Source: JACNKJ01 sp964440095
GTDB lineage: Bacteria; Krumholzibacteriota; Krumholzibacteriia; JACNKJ01
DNA length: 64,000 nucleotides
Direction of reading: 5' to 3'
Assembly (NCBI GenBank): GCA_964440095.1
Contig: CAYTPZ010000005.1
Location: forward strand, 1 to 64,000
A model generated the notes under the pieces. The model was not told the origin of the DNA, ran no database searches, and saw only the letters and a list, made by a program, of their open reading frames with translations. Of this stretch, positions 52,974-61,709 are shown in pieces. The first letter of the stretch is position 1. Every line of letters begins with the position of its first letter. A program made the translations under genes and the position numbers.

Positions 52974-53978
52974 TCAGCTTTCAGCCCGAGCGATCAAGGG
53001 AATCTGCCCCACTCGGCGCACACGCAAACCGCCGGAGCAAATCAGAGTCGAGCCATCCACATTGGCCGGGAAGTCGCCCGACTTTTCAGGGATCAGTTCC
53101 ATGGTTTCCTTCGCACTGAACTCCGCGAGACCCCAGCGGTCGGGATCCTCCTTGATCGCTCCACTTCTCGCGCGAATCGCTTGCTTGGGCATACGCCACA
53201 GTCCCTGGTTCCGCAAGCCGAACAATTGAAAGCGTCCCGAGCCAAGGCGGTCGGATGAAAAGGCCAGTTCGGGGCCAAGATAACCGTTCACCAGCACAAG
53301 CGCCTGAAAGCGATCCTCACCTACAAGTTTGCCATCGGCCACGATCTTCCAGCGTCCGCGCCCGGCCCAGGGGTATTTGAATAAGCGTTCGAGCAAGGAC
53401 AGAATCATGCCCGTGGTGAAAGGCCCCAGATCGCCGAAGAATTGGCTGAGCACACCCTTGTACCATTTCATGAATCGGTTCTCGGTGTAGTGGGGAATGC
53501 GGCCGAAGATTTCCGCGCCGCCATAGCCCACGAAATGTTGTGCGGCTTTTCCTTCACCGAAGGATTCCACCGAGAGTACATCGCACATCTCCACCGCATC
53601 GGCTCGAATGGCGGCGGCAAACACCGCGATGGCTTCCTCGATCTCGTCGGGCATGTTCAAGACTTTTCCGATGAGGTCCGCTGAACCTTTCCGCAAAAAT
53701 CCTAGACGAAGTTCGCCCAGTTCCACACCGGAGTCGCAGCAACCTTCGAGCACGTTCTTGAAAGTGCCCGAACCTCCCGCCGAAATGAGAAGGCGTGAGC
53801 CCTCCGCGATGACCTCCGCCGCTTTCGCGCGCGCGCCCACATGGCCTTTCACCGCATGCACGCGCACATTGGCCATTCCATGCTCAGCAAAAAGCGGCGC
53901 GATACGCTCCACCTTCTTCCAGTCGGCGATGGATCCGGAGCTGGTGGTGGCGATCACCTCAATGCGTGGCGGGGTCAT
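52974..53978 (-). CDS. Diacylglycerol-kinase-catalytic-like protein with GGSGT instead of GGDGT
   Basis: 334 residues. ATG 53978 is preferred: GGAGG ends six bases upstream, while ATG 53981 and GTG 53984 sit too close. The N-terminal domain resembles the YegS/DgkB lipid kinases. L-L-I-S-A-G-G-S-G-T-F-K-N-V-L-E-G (68-72 core) corresponds to the nucleotide loop G-G-D-G-T-x-x-E-V, with Asp changed to Ser. The rest has the expected beta-sandwich (V-L-V-N-G-Y-L-G-P-E-L). Activity is therefore in doubt, or the substrate differs. It overlaps the acyltransferase-kinase gene by 20 bases. Confidence 0.72.
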   Translation of the reverse strand: MTPPRIEVIATTSSGSIADWKKVERIAPLFAEHGMANVRVHAVKGHVGARAKAAEVIAEGSRLLISAGGSGTFKNVLEGCCDSGVELGELRLGFLRKGSADLIGKVLNMPDEIEEAIAVFAAAIRADAVEMCDVLSVESFGEGKAAQHFVGYGGAEIFGRIPHYTENRFMKWYKGVLSQFFGDLGPFTTGMILSLLERLFKYPWAGRGRWKIVADGKLVGEDRFQALVLVNGYLGPELAFSSDRLGSGRFQLFGLRNQGLWRMPKQAIRARSGAIKEDPDRWGLAEFSAKETMELIPEKSGDFPANVDGSTLICSGGLRVRRVGQIPLIARAES

Positions 53979-55386
53979 CATCACCCTCCTTCACGAATTT
54001 CTTCGCTTCGGTGAAGACGGTTTCAAGAGGCCGATTGCCGTCGAGAATCAGCACAGGCATGTCGAACTCTCGATCCAGCACACGGCAGAGCAATAGATAG
54101 CCTTCGCGCAGGCGCGACAATTTCTCTTCGGTCTCATGCACCTGTCGCTCCTCGCCACGGGAGGCGATGCGTTCCACGCAAACTGCGGCGGGCACGTCGG
54201 AGAAGATCACGCGGTCGGGCAAGGCCATTCGGTCCAAATGCAATTTGCGCAAAGCGCTGAGCTCTGAAAACTGCTCAAAGATGGGATCGTCTTTGGGAAG
54301 ATCGCATTCGCCGCTGAGTAGCCGCAGCAACTTCGCCACGGTCTCTTCGCCAAGGGCATCTTCCTTGTAGAGCACGACCCAGGCAGTGAGGTTGAGCAGT
54401 GGCATTCCGTCCATGAATATGCGCCTCGGTCGATACCATCTGCGCGCTTCAGCCAACAGCCGATCACGCAGTAGAAGTTCAGCCAGCTTGGGAATTTTGT
54501 AGCGTGCGAGTGAGCCGGCCTGCTTGGCCTGCGCGCCAACCCAGCGGCGAAGCTTATCGATTACCAAGGGTTGGAAGTCGCGGGGTAATCCATTATCGTA
54601 GAGTACTAGTTCATCGCTTATAAGGCAGGTGGATTCGCTTTCGGAATAAACTTCGGCCAGCATGCGCGAGAGCGTGCTCTTGCCCGATCCGTCGATGCCC
54701 AGCAAAGCCATGGTCTGAATAGGCGCGCGCTCTTCAGGGCGCGAACTGCGCGACGTTTTCGCTGCCGCCCCCAATGATTCCAAGCTTGCCCGCAAGGATC
54801 GAGTGATATCTTCAGCCCGCCCGCGGAGTCGCTGTGGCGGCCCGATGGTTACGTGATTCCACAGGGGCAGGGGAAAGGGAGCTTTGCGCGGCAAGGCGCG
54901 CTCGGGGCCTTCCAGAAAAATCGGCAGCACCGGAATCTGCGGATTGGCCGCCGCGATCACTCCTATGCCCTTACGAAAGGGTGCGAGCTCTCCTGGCTCC
55001 CCACGAGTGCCCTCGGGAAACAGAATGATGTTCTCGCCCTGATCCAGCAGTGATTGAATTTCCGGCAATGCCTGGCTCGCCGCGCCTTCGCGATCCACCC
55101 AGACCGGTCGAAAGAGAAATCGCACCAGGGCGAATAGTACTCGCGACTTTGAGAAGTAGTCCTTGGCCGCCACGGGATGCGTGAGCGCGATCTGGCCCAC
55201 TGGCAGGGACGCGAAAATCAAGAGGGTGTCCAAGTGACTGTTGTGATTGGAAACGATGATGAATCGATCAAGGTCTTGAAAATTCTCCCGCCCACGAATG
55301 TTCACGCCAAAGATGAGGCGAAGCGCAGGCCGAAAGATGAGCAGGTGTGTCAAGGCGCGCGCCGATAACCATGCGGGACGCTTCAT
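53959..55386 (-). CDS. Fusion of PlsC-type acyltransferase and P-loop nucleotide-kinase-like domain
   Basis: 475 residues. Domain 1 (1-200): lysophosphatidate acyltransferase with N-H-N-S-H-L-D-T (HX4D, His 48/Asp 53) and F-P-E-G-T-R-G (123-128). Domain 2 (about 222-475): Walker A G-I-D-G-S-G-K-S-T at 230-238, D-G-M-P-L-L, an I-F-S-D-V-P base-phosphate segment and a lid-like R-G-E-E-R, like thymidylate kinase. No frameshift or repeated start separates them, so it is one polypeptide. Start overlaps the cdsA-like stop (ATGA). It may acylate and phosphorylate a lipid precursor; the second substrate is unknown. Confidence 0.85.
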   Translation of the reverse strand: MKRPAWLSARALTHLLIFRPALRLIFGVNIRGRENFQDLDRFIIVSNHNSHLDTLLIFASLPVGQIALTHPVAAKDYFSKSRVLFALVRFLFRPVWVDREGAASQALPEIQSLLDQGENIILFPEGTRGEPGELAPFRKGIGVIAAANPQIPVLPIFLEGPERALPRKAPFPLPLWNHVTIGPPQRLRGRAEDITRSLRASLESLGAAAKTSRSSRPEERAPIQTMALLGIDGSGKSTLSRMLAEVYSESESTCLISDELVLYDNGLPRDFQPLVIDKLRRWVGAQAKQAGSLARYKIPKLAELLLRDRLLAEARRWYRPRRIFMDGMPLLNLTAWVVLYKEDALGEETVAKLLRLLSGECDLPKDDPIFEQFSELSALRKLHLDRMALPDRVIFSDVPAAVCVERIASRGEERQVHETEEKLSRLREGYLLLCRVLDREFDMPVLILDGNRPLETVFTEAKKFVKEGDDDPATH

Positions 55387-56237
55387 CGCAAAATATCTCC
55401 CCAGCCCAGAAACCAGCGCAGGTAGTGAAACACGATGGGTGCACTAAAGAGGTAGGCCTTGAGCGAATCGAGCACCAGTCCCCGACCAGGTTCAAGTGAG
55501 TCCGGTCTTGCGCCCAAATCTGATTCAATGGCCCGCAGGGTGAAGTGCCCGGCCTGCACCATGAAGGGAATGATCAGACCCAGAACGAGGGAGGGCGTGC
55601 GGGGAATACCGGTCCAGGGTGAAAGAGCCCAAGCGCCGGCGCCGACCAAAACCGCACCCGCCAAGAAACGGACTACAGGATGTCGCATGGGAAGGAAGCG
55701 ACAGAGCAGATCACAGAGGGCCACAGCCATGACGAGAAGCAGTGTCATGCGCACCGAGAAGAAGGCCAGGTAACCCAGGTGTCCCATGCAATAGACGAAG
55801 AGAAAAAGTCCGAAGTCGAGGGCTCCGATGGAATACACAATGCCCTTGCCTTCGCCTCCACCGAGGGCTGCGAGAAAGGGAATAACCAGGAAGACATAGA
55901 CCGGAATGGAAATGATGAAGAAGCCATACCAATCGATGAAGATGAAGTAGACCATAAATGGAATGGCGAGATAGGCGCCCAGGATGGCCCAGCGATCTTC
56001 CAGGCGAAAATCGAGCAGGGAGAAGTATTCGCGCAGCGCGAGAAAGGCGAAGAAAGCCATGATCCAGATGGCCACGGAGAAGGAAAACCAATCGGCCAGG
56101 GCCAGCAGTCCGAAGAGTGCACCCAGGTATCTGAGGGAGGACGGCAAGGAGCCCTCCCTCATACGATCAAGCACAAGCGCCAGCAGAGCCGTGCCAAAGA
56201 GGACTATAGATAGGATGCTCGGCGAGGGATCCAGCAT
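55383..56237 (-). CDS. CdsA-like phosphatidate cytidylyltransferase family protein
   Basis: 284 residues with eight or nine membrane helices. ATG 56237 has AAGGAGG five bases upstream; GTG 56243 lies inside that site. The C-terminal G-A-R-P-D-S-L-E-P-G-R-G-L-V-L-D-S-L-K-A corresponds to the CDP-diglyceride synthase signature K-D-x-x-x-x-P-G-H-G-G-x-x-D-R-x-D, with His-Gly-Gly and Asp-Arg changed. It is a divergent member and might use another lipid. First gene of a three-gene lipid module. Confidence 0.72.
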   Translation of the reverse strand: MLDPSPSILSIVLFGTALLALVLDRMREGSLPSSLRYLGALFGLLALADWFSFSVAIWIMAFFAFLALREYFSLLDFRLEDRWAILGAYLAIPFMVYFIFIDWYGFFIISIPVYVFLVIPFLAALGGGEGKGIVYSIGALDFGLFLFVYCMGHLGYLAFFSVRMTLLLVMAVALCDLLCRFLPMRHPVVRFLAGAVLVGAGAWALSPWTGIPRTPSLVLGLIIPFMVQAGHFTLRAIESDLGARPDSLEPGRGLVLDSLKAYLFSAPIVFHYLRWFLGWGDILR

Positions 56238-56318
56238 GGGCACCTCCTTCAGTCCAAGACTATCCCGAATACTCAGCCCTGGAAACAGTTTCGAAAAGGT
56301 GAAAGTGCGGTTTGGGGC

Positions 56319-56347
56319 TTGAAGATGGGGGTAATATCACCTATTAC
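56319..56347 (+). promoter_or_regulatory. Promoter with overlapping operator of the Cys-rich lipoprotein gene
   Basis: TTGAAG, 17-base spacer, TATTAC. The perfect inverted repeat GTAATA (56331-56336) / TATTAC (56342-56347) with a 5-base gap covers the -10 and could be a repressor site. Confidence 0.5.
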
Positions 56348-56455
56348 ATATGGAATCCGAAAAATCGTACAAGCCCGTACGAAAACGGGTGAATCCCAAT
56401 CTCTGGCGGACGCATCCAAGAACCGCTGAATCAAACCACTCCAGGAGGAGAAGAC

Positions 56456-56827
56456 ATGAAGAAGATTATCATCACCATCGCCGTCGTCATGCTGGCCATG
56501 ACGGCTATGAGCGCCCTAACTGGTTGTAGCTGTGGTCATAAGGCCAAGGCCGCCCATGACTGTAGTTCCGTATCTTTTGCCGATGCCTGCAAGGGCGCCA
56601 AGGCCAAGGCTTGCAGTGGCGGCGCCCATGCCGACTGTAAGGGCAAAAAGGCCGAGAAGGCCTGCTGTGACTACGCCGGTACCGCCGCCTGCTGTGGTAA
56701 GAACGCTCCCGACGCCTTGGTTTCCTGCGCCATGGGTGGCTGTGATGTCGCCGCCAAGGACGCTGTGAAGATCGGCGATGGCAAGTACGCCTGCGGCCAC
56801 TGCGCTAAGGCTGCCCACAAGGACTAA
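56456..56827 (+). CDS. Cys-rich small lipoprotein
   Basis: 123 residues with 14 Cys. The signal ends at a lipobox-like L-T-G-C (Cys 24), next to S-C-G-H. Pairs such as A-C-C-D, A-C-C-G, G-C-D and a late A-C-G-H-C alternate with Lys/Ala/Gly, a metallothionein-like or metal-sequestering composition. CAGGAGGAG precedes the ATG. Monocistronic, with its own promoter and terminator. Metal binding is inferred. Confidence 0.8.
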   Translation: MKKIIITIAVVMLAMTAMSALTGCSCGHKAKAAHDCSSVSFADACKGAKAKACSGGAHADCKGKKAEKACCDYAGTAACCGKNAPDALVSCAMGGCDVAAKDAVKIGDGKYACGHCAKAAHKD

Positions 56828-56862
56828 GCACTGATACTCCTGGAGATGGGAGATTGGCAATA

Positions 56863-56893
56863 CGGCCCGGGTGAGTTGACACTCCCCGGGCCG
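56863..56893 (+). terminator. Terminator hairpin after the Cys-rich lipoprotein gene
   Basis: CGGCCCGG...CCGGGCCG with an inner GAGT/ACTC continuation forms a stem of about 12 pairs, followed by CTTTC. The -35 of the next promoter lies in its loop. Confidence 0.65.
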
Positions 56894-56904
56894 CTTTCTA
56901 TACT
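56876..56904 (+). promoter_or_regulatory. pdxST promoter
   Basis: TTGACA (56876-56881), exactly 17 bases, TATACT (56899-56904): the closest match to consensus in the window, embedded in the upstream terminator. Confidence 0.85.
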
Positions 56905-56974
56905 GATAGTCGCCTGTGGACGGCCCCCCGGACCGCCCGATTCCCTTTCCTCTCAAACAGTTACGGAGATGGAT

Positions 56975-57856
56975 ATGAACGTGAGCACCTTCGAGGAGAA
57001 GGTCGGATTGGCGGAAATGCTCAAAGGCGGCGTCATCATGGACGTGACTAACGCAGAGCAGGCCAAAATAGCAGAAGACGCCGGTGCAGCGGCCGTGATG
57101 GCCCTGGAACGCATCCCTTCGGACATCCGGGCCGATGGTGGCATCGCGCGCATGAGCGATCCCAAGATGATCAAGGAAATACAGGCCCAGGTGAGTATTC
57201 CGGTGATGGCCAAGTGCCGCATCGGTCACATCAGTGAAGCTCGCATCCTGGAAGCTCTCGAGGTCGACTTCATCGACGAGAGTGAAGTTCTGACTCCCGC
57301 CGACGAGGCCAACCACGTTTGGAAGCACGACTACAAGGTGCCCTTTGTCTGCGGTTGCCGCGATCTGGGTGAAGCGCTTCGTCGCATCGGCGAAGGTGCC
57401 GCCATGATTCGCACCAAGGGCGAGGCCGGAACTGGAAACATCGTCGAGGCCGTGCGTCACATGCGCGCGGTGGTGGGCGGCATTCGCCGTCTCACCCAGC
57501 TGGACGCCGGTGAGCTTATGGCCGAGGCCAAGAACCTGGGCGCGCCCCTTGAACTCGTGAAGCAGATCGCCGAAACCGGCAAGCTGCCCGTACCGAATTT
57601 TTCGGCCGGCGGCGTGGCCACCCCCGCTGACGCTGCGCTCATGCGCGAGCTCGGCGCCGAAGCCGTCTTCGTGGGAAGCGGCATCTTCAAATCTTCCGAC
57701 CCCGAGCTCATGGCCAAATCCATCGTGGAAGCCGTCACGCATTGGCAGGACGCCGATCGCCTGGTGCGCATCTCCGAAGGTTTGGGACAGGCCATGCGCG
57801 GCTTGGACATGGCCGAGATTCCCGAGGAGCAGGTCCTCCAGACCCGAGGCTGGTAG
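56975..57856 (+). CDS. pdxS: Pyridoxal 5'-phosphate synthase lyase subunit
   Basis: 293 residues. Barrel with M-D-V-T-N-A-E-Q-A (Asp), A-V-M-A-L-E-R-I-P-S-D-I-R (active-site Lys region K-C-R-I-G-H), G-E-A-G-T-G-N-I, and F-S-A-G-G-V-A-T-P-A-D-A. Makes PLP from ribose-5-phosphate, glyceraldehyde-3-phosphate and ammonia from PdxT. ATG 56975 has GGAG six bases away; ATG 56969 is too near. Confidence 0.95.
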   Translation: MNVSTFEEKVGLAEMLKGGVIMDVTNAEQAKIAEDAGAAAVMALERIPSDIRADGGIARMSDPKMIKEIQAQVSIPVMAKCRIGHISEARILEALEVDFIDESEVLTPADEANHVWKHDYKVPFVCGCRDLGEALRRIGEGAAMIRTKGEAGTGNIVEAVRHMRAVVGGIRRLTQLDAGELMAEAKNLGAPLELVKQIAETGKLPVPNFSAGGVATPADAALMRELGAEAVFVGSGIFKSSDPELMAKSIVEAVTHWQDADRLVRISEGLGQAMRGLDMAEIPEEQVLQTRGW

Positions 57857-58429
57857 ATGAGCGACCTGCGCGTGGGCATTCTCGCGCTGCAAGGTGCCGT
57901 GGAAAAACACGCGCGGCACCTTGAGGCCGTAGGTGCGAGCCCGCGCAGCGTGCTGCTGCCGGGCGATCTGGACGGGCTCGATGCCATCGTCCTGCCTGGC
58001 GGCGAAAGCACCACCATGAGCCGCCTCTTGCGCACCAGCGGACTCTTCGATCCCCTTTCAGCCTTCATGGAAACTCGGCCCGTGCTCGCGACCTGCGCGG
58101 GCATGATCCTTCTCGCCAAGGAAGTGGACAATCTTCCCTACGAGACCTTCGGGCTGCTCGACATTTCGGTAGACCGCAATGCCTGGGGCCGGCAGATATT
58201 TTCATTCCACGAGGACATCCCCTGGATGAATGATGCCGATCCGCTCAAGGCGGTTTTCATTCGCGCACCTCGAGTTGTACGAATGGGGGAAAGCGTGGAG
58301 TTGTTGTCTTCTTATAAGGGCGAGGCGGTGGCTGTGAGGCAGGGGAAATTGGTGGCGCTGGCCTTCCATCCCGAGCTCACCGAAGACAGTCGGGTGCATC
58401 GCTGGTGGATAGAGGGAATCAGGCCTTAG
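57857..58429 (+). CDS. pdxT: Pyridoxal 5'-phosphate synthase glutaminase subunit
   Basis: 190 residues. G-I-L-A-L-Q-G-A-V-E-K-H, L-P-G-G-E-S-T-T-M, catalytic Cys in A-T-C-A-G-M-I-L, and H-P-E-L-T-E-D near the end complete the triad. Starts immediately after pdxS. Its 3' end overlaps a small minus-strand gene. Confidence 0.95.
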   Translation: MSDLRVGILALQGAVEKHARHLEAVGASPRSVLLPGDLDGLDAIVLPGGESTTMSRLLRTSGLFDPLSAFMETRPVLATCAGMILLAKEVDNLPYETFGLLDISVDRNAWGRQIFSFHEDIPWMNDADPLKAVFIRAPRVVRMGESVELLSSYKGEAVAVRQGKLVALAFHPELTEDSRVHRWWIEGIRP

Positions 58430-58616
58430 GGTAGCAGCCCAACATCTTGAAGGCGATGGCGCTGTCCTCAAGACTCTTAAGCACCACGCGAAGGTATTCC
58501 AGCTTGCTTCCCTCGGGTGCTATCAGGCAGTGCTGCACAGGTACCTTGATTTCGCCAATGACCTTAAGATCGGTGTCGAGCTTGTCGATCCGCCTGCGGA
58601 TTTCATCCAGGTTCAT
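58419..58616 (-). CDS. Possible 65-residue protein of unknown function
   Basis: ATG 58616 has AAGGGG seven bases upstream. Predicted helix I-R-R-R-I-D-K-L-D-T-D-L then a compact segment with V-P-V-Q-H-C-L-I-A-P-E-G-S-K. The opening recalls chorismate-mutase helix 1, but the catalytic rest is absent. It overlaps pdxT by 11 bases head-on and lies just past the cyclophilin terminator. May be real; low certainty. Confidence 0.4.
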   Translation of the reverse strand: MNLDEIRRRIDKLDTDLKVIGEIKVPVQHCLIAPEGSKLEYLRVVLKSLEDSAIAFKMLGCYPKA

Positions 58617-58641
58617 GGACCGGCCCCTTCGAGTACGGATA

Positions 58642-58671
58642 CAAAAAGCCCGCCTCCAGGGGAAGCGGGCT
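58642..58671 (-). terminator. Cyclophilin terminator
   Basis: On the minus strand AGCCCGC...GCGGGCT with an 11-base loop, followed by TTTTTGT. Confidence 0.8.
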
Positions 58672-58677
58672 CATTGC

Positions 58678-59313
58678 TTACTCGTCGGCGGCGATTTGCT
58701 CGGCCGTCCACTGTTCCACCAGCACTTCCTCGATGCGCTGATCTTCCTTGGGCATGTCATTGCCGTCACGATCGCTGTTCACGATTCGGTCCACCGCGTC
58801 CAGGCCCGTAACCACTTCGCCGAAGACCGTGTACTGGTTGTCCAGGAAGGGTGCGTCGGCGTGCATGATGAAGAACTGGCTGCCCGCGCTGTTGGGGTCG
58901 CTTGAACGTGCCATGGACAAAATGCCCCGCGTATGTTTGCGATCGTTGAACTCGGCCCCCAGCATCTCCCCCTTGCCCTTGTAGCTCCAACCGCCCATGC
59001 CCGGCTGTCCGGCCCCGCCGGGTTTGGTATTGGGATCGCCGCCCTGAATCATGAATCCTGGAATCACGCGATGGAAGGTGCAGCCTGCGTAGTAGCCGCT
59101 CTCGCTGTGATGGATGAAGTTCTTCACGTGCTCGGGCGCCGTATCGGGATAGAAGCGAAGGGCGATATCTCCCTGGACGGTCTTGAGTGTGACGATGGTT
59201 TCGGTATCGGGCATGGACGATTCTCCTGGCTTGGTCGCTGGGGGTGGTGTTGACGCGCAGCCAAGAAGCAGAACGAGTATAAGCACGGTAGCTGCGAGTT
59301 TGGATCGTTTCAT
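58678..59313 (-). CDS. Cyclophilin-type peptidyl-prolyl isomerase, lipoprotein
   Basis: 211 residues. Lipobox L-L-G-C at residue 19. Active-site motifs F-H-R-V-I-P-G-F-M-I-Q-G-G-D, S-A-G-S-Q-F-F-I and F-G-E-V-V. Envelope foldase. Paralogue of the gene upstream on the same strand. Confidence 0.92.
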   Translation of the reverse strand: MKRSKLAATVLILVLLLGCASTPPPATKPGESSMPDTETIVTLKTVQGDIALRFYPDTAPEHVKNFIHHSESGYYAGCTFHRVIPGFMIQGGDPNTKPGGAGQPGMGGWSYKGKGEMLGAEFNDRKHTRGILSMARSSDPNSAGSQFFIMHADAPFLDNQYTVFGEVVTGLDAVDRIVNSDRDGNDMPKEDQRIEEVLVEQWTAEQIAADE

Positions 59314-59342
59314 GGTTCGCCTTCGGTTCAGGCCATGAGCTG

Positions 59343-60014
59343 TTAATGGGGGCTCTTGGTCTCGATGGTTTTCTGCTCAAGAAGGAAGATCTCTACTTTT
59401 CGTTTGGACCATTCGAGCACCTCGACCTCGGTAACTGTCTGGTTCTCGTAGGGACGATTGTTGCGCCGATCCCGATCGCTCGACACGATCTTGTCGACAA
59501 CATCCAAGCCCTTGATGACTTCGCCGAACACGGTGTACTTGCCGTTCAGGGACGGGTAGGAAGCGTGCATGATGAAGAACTGGCTGCCCGCGCTGTCGGG
59601 ATCTCCACCGCGCGCCATGGAGAGGATTCCTCTCACGTGCTTGCGGTCGTTGAACTCGGCCGGTAGCTTCGTGCCCGGACCCTTGTAGCCCCAGCCGCCC
59701 ATACCATCGTTGGCGGGGTTGTCGTCTTTGGAATTGAAATCGCCACCCTGGATCATCATGTTGGGAATCACACGATGGAAGTAGGTGCCCGTGTAATTGC
59801 CTTCACGAGCATGATGGATGAAGCTCTTCACGTGCTCGGGGGCGAGTTCAGGGAAGAAATGCAGATAGATGTCTCCCTGTACGGTTTTCAAAAAGACGAC
59901 GGGTTCTGTCTCGCCATTGTCTTCGCCCAAGGACTTGCTGGAGGGCTGTTCGGCGATAGCGCCGAGGCTGAGAATCATGAGAGTGGTCAATGCCATTAAG
60001 ATACGGCGAATCAT
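59343..60014 (-). CDS. Cyclophilin-type peptidyl-prolyl isomerase, exported paralogue
   Basis: 223 residues. Signal peptide without a lipobox (L-G-A-I-A then E-Q). Same core: F-H-R-V-I-P-N-M-M-I-Q-G-G-D, S-A-G-S-Q-F-F-I, F-G-E-V-I-K-G-L-D. Separated from its lipoprotein paralogue by 29 bases, so tandem duplication with different anchoring is likely. Confidence 0.92.
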   Translation of the reverse strand: MIRRILMALTTLMILSLGAIAEQPSSKSLGEDNGETEPVVFLKTVQGDIYLHFFPELAPEHVKSFIHHAREGNYTGTYFHRVIPNMMIQGGDFNSKDDNPANDGMGGWGYKGPGTKLPAEFNDRKHVRGILSMARGGDPDSAGSQFFIMHASYPSLNGKYTVFGEVIKGLDVVDKIVSSDRDRRNNRPYENQTVTEVEVLEWSKRKVEIFLLEQKTIETKSPH

Positions 60015-60085
60015 GGAGTTCCTCCGCTGAGATTGAGTTTGGCCGGGAAAATAGCACCCACTCCCCGATGGGTCAAGACGCCCCG

Positions 60086-60114
60086 TTGACGGGTCGTGGC
60101 CCTTCCCGTAGATT
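60086..60114 (+). promoter_or_regulatory. metG promoter
   Basis: TTGACG, 17-base spacer, TAGATT; 56 bases upstream of metG. Confidence 0.6.
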
Positions 60115-60128
60115 GCTGATTCTCAACC

Positions 60129-60165
60129 TTTGGCGGCTAACGGGAAGCGGTTAGCGGAAAGCGGA
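60129..60165. repeat. Degenerate heptamer repeat in the metG leader
   Basis: ggcggctaacgggaagcggttagcggaaagcggac contains three AGCGG(TT)A-like units, related to the array at 52733. Confidence 0.5.
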
Positions 60166-60170
60166 CTGCC

Positions 60171-61697
60171 ATGGCTAAGTTCTACGTCACCACGCCCATC
60201 TACTACGTCAACGACGAGCCCCATCTGGGGCACGCCTACACGACGGTGCTCGCCGACGTCCTGGCCCGCTATCATCGCCACATGGGCGACGAGGTGATTT
60301 TCCTTACCGGCACCGACGAACATGGTCAGAAGGTGCAGCAGGCGGCCGAGGCCCGGGGCATGGATCCACAGGCTCACTGTGACGAACTCAGTAAGCGATT
60401 CGCGGCGGTCTGGGAGCGCCTGGGGATATCCCACGATTTTTACATCCGCACGACCATGAAGGAGCACGGCGAGGTGGTGCGCCGAATTCTCGGCGAGCTT
60501 TGGGATAAGGGTGAGATCTACGCCGACGACTATGAGGGTTGGTACGATGTAGGCGAGGAGCGCTTCTTCACCGAGAAGGAATTGGTGGACGGCAAGAGCC
60601 CCGCGGGCAACGAGGTCGTCTTCCTGCGCGAGAAAAGCTACTTCTTCCGCATGGGCAAGTATCAACAGCAGCTCATCGACCACATCGAAGCGAATCCCGA
60701 CTTCATCGTTCCCAAGAAGAGGGCCAATGAAGTGCTGGGCTTTCTCAGGCAGGAACTTGCCGACCTTTGCATCAGCCGTCCCAAGGAGCGCCTGAGCTGG
60801 GGCATTCCCCTGCCCTTCGACGAGGATTATGTCTGCTACGTCTGGTTCGACGCACTGCTGAATTACTTCACCGGCCTCGGCTTCGGATTCGACGAGGATC
60901 GCAGCGACTTCTGGCCCGCCGATCTGCATTTGATCGGCAAAGATATCCTCACAACTCACGCAGTCTATTGGCCAACCATGCTCATGGGGGCGGGCATGCC
61001 CTTGCCCAAAACCATCTTGGCCCATGGCTGGTGGATGTTCGGCGAACAGAAGATGAGCAAGTCCAAGGGCAACGTGGTCAAGCCGCTGGATACCATGGAC
61101 CTTTACGGCCGCGATATCCTGCGCTACTTCCTAATGCGCGAGATGACTCCGGGCTCGGATTCGAATTTCAGCCAGGACCTCATCGTGGAGCGCAACAACA
61201 CGGAGCTGTCCAATGATTTGGGCAACGGGCTGAATCGTGTGACTAAACTGGTGGAGAAACACTTCGAGGGTGCGCTGCCAGGCCCTTCTGAAGAGGGCGA
61301 TCCCGAGAAGGATCTGAAGGCCGCAGCCGCAACTGCCGCCGAGGGTGTCGTTAGGGAGGTGCAAAGCTATCATCCCAATGGCGCTATCCGTGAGGCTATG
61401 GAATTGTCGCGTGCCGTGAATCGCTACCTGGAAGTGCGGGCACCTTGGAAGTCCATTAAAGAAGATCGGGATGCCGCCGGCGGTACTCTCTATCATGCGG
61501 CCGAGGCGCTTCGCATCATCGGAGTACTGTTGCATCCGGTCATGCCGGAGAGCTGCGGTGAATTGCTGAGCCGGCTTGGCCGTCCGACTATCCCGTCCGA
61601 CTTCAGCGAGAGCGCCCGCTGGGGCGTGCTCGAGGCGGCCTCGCCGATTCACTCGGGAGATCCGCTATTCCCGCGTTATGAGCTTGAGGAAGATTGA
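60171..61697 (+). CDS. metG: Methionyl-tRNA synthetase
   Basis: 508 residues. H-L-G-H signature near residue 18, G-T-D-E-H-G-Q-K, K-M-S-K-S at about 296-300. The connective-peptide region (D-V-G-E-E-R-F-F-T-E) has no zinc-knuckle cysteines, so a zinc-free CP type. It lacks the C-terminal tRNA-binding dimerisation domain, as in shorter MetRS. Confidence 0.96.
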   Translation: MAKFYVTTPIYYVNDEPHLGHAYTTVLADVLARYHRHMGDEVIFLTGTDEHGQKVQQAAEARGMDPQAHCDELSKRFAAVWERLGISHDFYIRTTMKEHGEVVRRILGELWDKGEIYADDYEGWYDVGEERFFTEKELVDGKSPAGNEVVFLREKSYFFRMGKYQQQLIDHIEANPDFIVPKKRANEVLGFLRQELADLCISRPKERLSWGIPLPFDEDYVCYVWFDALLNYFTGLGFGFDEDRSDFWPADLHLIGKDILTTHAVYWPTMLMGAGMPLPKTILAHGWWMFGEQKMSKSKGNVVKPLDTMDLYGRDILRYFLMREMTPGSDSNFSQDLIVERNNTELSNDLGNGLNRVTKLVEKHFEGALPGPSEEGDPEKDLKAAAATAAEGVVREVQSYHPNGAIREAMELSRAVNRYLEVRAPWKSIKEDRDAAGGTLYHAAEALRIIGVLLHPVMPESCGELLSRLGRPTIPSDFSESARWGVLEAASPIHSGDPLFPRYELEED

Positions 61698-61709
61698 GGA
61701 ACGCTTTTC

